A stretch of DNA of 64,000 nucleotides from Bifidobacterium catenulatum PV20-2 (GTDB lineage: Bacteria; Actinomycetota; Actinomycetes; Actinomycetales; Bifidobacteriaceae). The notes beneath the pieces were generated by a model. That model was not told where the DNA came from and searched no databases. It worked only from the letters and a program-made list of their open reading frames with translations. Positions 63,948 through 64,000 of this stretch are shown here, one piece after another. Each line of letters starts with the position of its first letter. The stretch's first letter is position 1. The stretch lies in NCBI RefSeq assembly GCF_000800455.1, contig NZ_CP007456.1, positions 1,054,001-1,118,000 on the forward strand, given 5' to 3'. A program made the translations under genes and the position numbers.

Positions 63948-64000
63948 GTGGCGTCCTTGTGGGTGTCATTCCGGCTAGCGGTTCGGTGGTGCTCCTTGTC
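63948..64000 (+). CDS. possible start of a gene leaving the window
   Basis: GGAGG at 63939-63943 lies 4 bp before GTG 63948, and the frame stays open to the window edge. A GGACGC-GTG-GCGTCC dyad overlaps the start. Too short to judge. Confidence 0.25.
   Translation, partial: MASLWVSFRLAVRWCSL

Overview
The window looks like a Bifidobacterium-type actinobacterial chromosome carrying a large phage-like element. Grounds for this are a bifidobacterial-style de novo pyrimidine cluster with separate pyrB and pyrI, a fused ThiE-ThiC protein, glnE beside metF, GC-rich codon use and many GTG/TTG starts. The species cannot be fixed from the sequence alone.

Bases 1-31.8 kb are chromosome. (a) 1-12.6 kb: the metF-glnE locus has been split by foreign DNA. 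The order is metF (cut by the window edge), a broken 5' piece of glnE, a decayed second metF, a sugar-uptake cassette, then intact glnE. The cassette holds a membrane protein, a lone ABC ATPase, a ROK regulator, a ChvE-like binding lipoprotein, an MmsA-type double ATPase, an MmsB-type permease and a small membrane protein. A block of ~486 bp of glnE is present twice. (b) 12.8-19.2 kb: pyrB-pyrI-pyrC-pyrF-pyrK-pyrD-pyrE, the route from carbamoyl phosphate to OMP/UMP, ended by a strong terminator. (c) 19.3-31.8 kb: a LysR regulator, thiE-thiC under a TPP riboswitch, an acetyltransferase, an arsenate reductase/LMW phosphatase, a MetE-like methyltransferase, a maltose O-acetyltransferase, an SdpR/SdpI-like pair with a palindromic operator, a HAD protein, the NAD(P)HX repair enzyme and an orphan ABC ATPase.

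Two identical tRNA-Asn genes (31.9-32.1 kb) mark the edge of a phage-like element that fills the rest of the window. After ~1 kb of non-coding, repeat-rich DNA and a thyA remnant comes a lysogeny module: membrane protein, ImmA-type protease, CI-like repressor, an operator array with 20-bp phasing, and a Cro-like protein. A rightward early operon (35.3-54.7 kb) follows, of ~45 mostly tiny genes linked by ATGA-type overlaps. Recognisable members are a pentapeptide-repeat protein, an antirepressor, a DivIVA-domain protein, a Bet/RecT annealing protein, SSB, two candidate PD-(D/E)XK nucleases, a replication-type protein, an oligoribonuclease-like exonuclease, dUTPase, a DUF3310 protein, a MazG-like protein and a phosphoesterase.

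From 54.7 to 62.6 kb the genes switch to the minus strand. This leftward array contains a DUF4160/DUF2442 pair, single and double XRE regulators, a lipoprotein and a run of strongly acidic proteins of unknown function, several preceded by look-alike leaders. The last 1.4 kb is hairpin-dense and largely non-coding. No integrase, terminase, capsid, portal, tail or lysis gene is seen in ~32 kb, so the element must continue beyond the right edge or be something other than a normal prophage.
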